Assembly: GCA_024636425.1 (NCBI GenBank)
Contig: JAGXHB010000228.1
Location: 1 to 7,184, forward strand
DNA from: Roseobacter sp.
GTDB taxonomy: Bacteria; Pseudomonadota; Alphaproteobacteria; Rhodobacterales; Rhodobacteraceae
Direction: 5' to 3'
DNA length: 7,184 bases
In this document: positions 5,275-7,184 of the stretch, piece by piece
How positions within the stretch are numbered: the first letter of the stretch is position 1
Layout of the letters: every line of letters starts with the position of its first letter
Translations under genes and position numbers: made by a program
Notes under the pieces: generated by a model
The model's database searches: none
Told to the model about the DNA's origin: nothing
The model's input: only the letters and a program-made list of their open reading frames with translations

Positions 5275-6972
5275 TTATTGCACCAGATAGGGTTTGCGGG
5301 GTGGCTTTTGGGTGGCCGCGACACCGCGTTCGACCGGAAAGTCCCCCATGAGATAAGGGTGCATGCCCTGGTTCTTGAGGTTCTGCAGGAATTGTCCAAA
5401 GCCGGTCAGATCGACCATCTTGGGTACTTCGGAAATGCGGCGCAGCTTTACCTGCCCGATCTCGTCAAGAATACCCTGAAGCGGTTCCATCGGAGCTTCG
5501 ATGAATTCGGCCATGGTCCAGATTCGTACGCGTGCCTTGGTATGCGGCGATCGCAGAATATTCATGTGCTCGCTTTCGATCTTTTGCAGGGTTGCCGCCT
5601 CGCGCCGGATGTCGGCGAAATCCATGTTCGACCGGAAAAGCGGTACCGACCACGCGCCCGTGATGACAGACACCTGCGCATTGGGGTCTTTGGCGATACG
5701 CCAGCAGACATCCTGATTGTCAGCCGGACCAAACTGGAAACACTGCCGCTCCCCCCGAGTGTTCCAGATCAGGCTGGTCAGGAACGCCTTGGGGTCATAG
5801 TCGCGGATGATGGCGCTATCGCTAAGCGCACCATTGATCGCGGTCTGGTTATCCGCGTAATGCACCTTGTCCGGCGCGAAAAGGTGGCCATGGACGCGGG
5901 CACCCGTAGCCTTGGACAGCCAGGTTTCGAAATTGTCGAACAGCTCGGTAAAGCCTTGGAACATCGAATAGGGGGCGGCGGTCACCCCGTTTTCCCAGTC
6001 TTCGTTCGGAAAGCGGCTTTGCATATAGAGCCCGGACCGCCCGCGCGTACGCCGTTCGACCGCCTTTGCGAAAATACGGTCTATCTTGCCGGGGTTCGGT
6101 TCGGTCTTCTTCATCGCGCCGGCCTCGTCCGTCAGAAACGCATCATAAAGACGGTCTGCATGGGGCCAGATCTTGCGCGCAACAAAGCAATCGGACCGCC
6201 GCAAAAGCTGCAAATGATCATCATAGAAAATATGCGGTTTGCCCTGAAAGTCGAACTTGGACAGCGTAAGCGACCGGCTTTCGATCTTCATTGCGTACTG
6301 TCGCGCGAGCGTCTGGAAATAGCTTTCGTCCGGTATCCAGACGTGGCGGAAATATCGGTCGTATTCTGTCCGTTCGGGATCTTGCAGGATCGCGGAAAGC
6401 GTCTGGCGAGTCAGGCACCACCATTGCGACCCCATGTGAGGAATAATGCCGTTTGGCATCTTCCGCTTGAGCCCCAAAGCGCGCTGGATGGCGACGGCCT
6501 TGTCGAAAAGATATCTGTGACGTTTCCACGAGAACGGGAACCGCATGGTAAAGCGTTCTTCGTCCAGCCCCCCCACGGTCCACGGCACATCCGCGGTTGT
6601 CGCGCTTTCGATGAAATCGGTACGCGGGCGGGCGGCAAGATAGTTGAGAAGCTCCTGCACGGGTCGCAACGGCAGGCACGACCCGGAGGCCAGATAGACA
6701 TGACGCACCTGCGGAAAGCTGGCCAGCATGAGTTCAGAAGCCGATTGCGTTGCCGCGACGATGCCCCAAGTGCCCCATTCGCAGCGATACCGCTGGGAAA
6801 ACTCCAGATTCGGCACGTCCGACAGGCTGGCCACGAATGCGTCATAGACCTTGGACGTGACATGTTTATCGACATGGATCACAATCGGGCAGCCCGCAGC
6901 GGACCAATGTCGCGCGACCTGTTCTGCGCGGCCAAGGGCCGTGTGAACCAGCATGACAACGCCGACGGTCAT
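5275..6972 (-). CDS. GT14-type glycosyltransferase (core-2/I-branching-like) with unassigned C-terminal domain
   Basis: A 565-residue protein. The N-terminal part (about 1-265) matches the GT14 beta-1,6-N-acetylglucosaminyltransferase/xylosyltransferase fold: the N-terminal strand with VVMLVH (5-10), HVDKH (33-37), WGTWGIVAAT (66-75), LASGSCLPL (94-102, where the family has L-S-G-x-D-x-P-L), GSQWWCL (181-187) and PDESYFQTL (214-222), where E216 is the likely catalytic base by family analogy. GT14 enzymes transfer a sugar from UDP-sugar with inversion, without a DXD metal motif. Residues about 290-565 belong to no family I can name with certainty; they probably match a domain of unknown function seen in Rhodobacteraceae homologues. 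The start overlaps the preceding gene by 4 nt (ATGA), and the stop is 3 nt before the sulfotransferase start. No signal peptide or membrane segment is seen. The sugar donor and acceptor cannot be told from sequence; annotation as an N-acetylglucosaminyltransferase would be by similarity only. Confidence 0.82.
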   Translation of the reverse strand: MTVGVVMLVHTALGRAEQVARHWSAAGCPIVIHVDKHVTSKVYDAFVASLSDVPNLEFSQRYRCEWGTWGIVAATQSASELMLASFPQVRHVYLASGSCLPLRPVQELLNYLAARPRTDFIESATTADVPWTVGGLDEERFTMRFPFSWKRHRYLFDKAVAIQRALGLKRKMPNGIIPHMGSQWWCLTRQTLSAILQDPERTEYDRYFRHVWIPDESYFQTLARQYAMKIESRSLTLSKFDFQGKPHIFYDDHLQLLRRSDCFVARKIWPHADRLYDAFLTDEAGAMKKTEPNPGKIDRIFAKAVERRTRGRSGLYMQSRFPNEDWENGVTAAPYSMFQGFTELFDNFETWLSKATGARVHGHLFAPDKVHYADNQTAINGALSDSAIIRDYDPKAFLTSLIWNTRGERQCFQFGPADNQDVCWRIAKDPNAQVSVITGAWSVPLFRSNMDFADIRREAATLQKIESEHMNILRSPHTKARVRIWTMAEFIEAPMEPLQGILDEIGQVKLRRISEVPKMVDLTGFGQFLQNLKNQGMHPYLMGDFPVERGVAATQKPPRKPYLVQ

Positions 6973-7184
6973 GCCCAGTTGCCCTTGGACATAAGACCCA
7001 AAATCTCAAGCTGGCGCCAGTTTATGTATTTCTCGGACCATTTGCACCAAAGCTGTGGTTCGGTTTGCAGGGTCGCCGCATAGGCCTTGTATTCGACGGA
7101 CGCCGAATAGTGCTGACCGCGCTCAAGCTCTTCCAGGGCTTTGGCGCTGAACGTATCCAGGAATTTGGCGTGGAGCAGAACACC
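6969..7184 (-). CDS. C-terminal end of a probable family 2 glycosyltransferase, partial
   Basis: An open frame runs in from the window edge and ends at TGA, giving 71 residues. It begins GVLLHAKFLDTFSAKA, continues through RGQHYSASVEYKAYA, and ends NWRQLEILGLMSKGNWA. I recognise this from memory as the tail of a group of Rhodobacteraceae glycosyltransferase family 2 proteins, in which the nucleotide-binding domain lies upstream and a helical tail ends in a W-R-Q-L-x-x-L-G-L-M-S motif. None of the catalytic part is in the window, so the call rests on the tail and on context. The TGA overlaps the ATG of the GT14 gene by 4 nt (ATGA), which supports this reading frame and shows the two genes are translated together. 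The minus-strand operon therefore begins further upstream, outside the window. Confidence 0.68.
   Translation of the reverse strand, partial: GVLLHAKFLDTFSAKALEELERGQHYSASVEYKAYAATLQTEPQLWCKWSEKYINWRQLEILGLMSKGNWA

Noticed and set aside
5278..7083. A 601-codon open frame on the plus strand opposite the GT14 gene
   Set aside because: It is in exact codon register with the minus-strand gene, so its stop codons could arise only from TTA, CTA or TCA codons of the real gene, which are rare in this GC-rich coding style. The translation shows no recognisable domain, whereas the minus strand has clear GT14 motifs.

Overview
The window reads as a chromosomal segment of an alphaproteobacterium, most likely a marine member of the Rhodobacteraceae (Roseobacter group). 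The evidence is moderately high GC, the protein sequences themselves, and the gene order kdsD-lptC-lptA-lptB-hpf-ptsN. I cannot assign a genus from the sequence alone.

The plus strand (1-3839) carries an envelope and housekeeping run. It starts inside kdsD (arabinose-5-phosphate isomerase, first step of Kdo synthesis). Three tightly coupled genes follow for lipopolysaccharide transport: lptC (inner-membrane bitopic protein), lptA (periplasmic bridge) and lptB (cytoplasmic ATPase). After a 252-nt gap come hpf (long-form ribosome hibernation factor) and ptsN (EIIA-Ntr). In many other proteobacteria rpoN lies between lptB and hpf. Here that place is taken by a non-coding leader with a candidate promoter, a hairpin and a strong ribosome binding site.

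The minus strand (7184-3844) carries a tightly packed three-gene operon that converges on ptsN with only 4 nt between the stop codons. In transcription order it encodes the C-terminal end of a probable family 2 glycosyltransferase, a GT14-type (core-2/I-branching-like) glycosyltransferase with a large unrecognised C-terminal half, and a two-domain sulfotransferase. The second sulfotransferase domain appears to have a degraded PAPS-binding loop. The gene overlaps (4 nt, then a 3-nt gap) indicate translational coupling. The natural inference is a pathway that builds and sulfates a surface or secreted glycan; the substrate is unknown.

No tRNA, rRNA, CRISPR, insertion sequence or phage gene was seen. 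The most interesting part is the minus-strand glycan/sulfation operon; the plus-strand genes are conventional. The long open frames opposite the minus-strand genes are explained by codon choice and are not called as genes.
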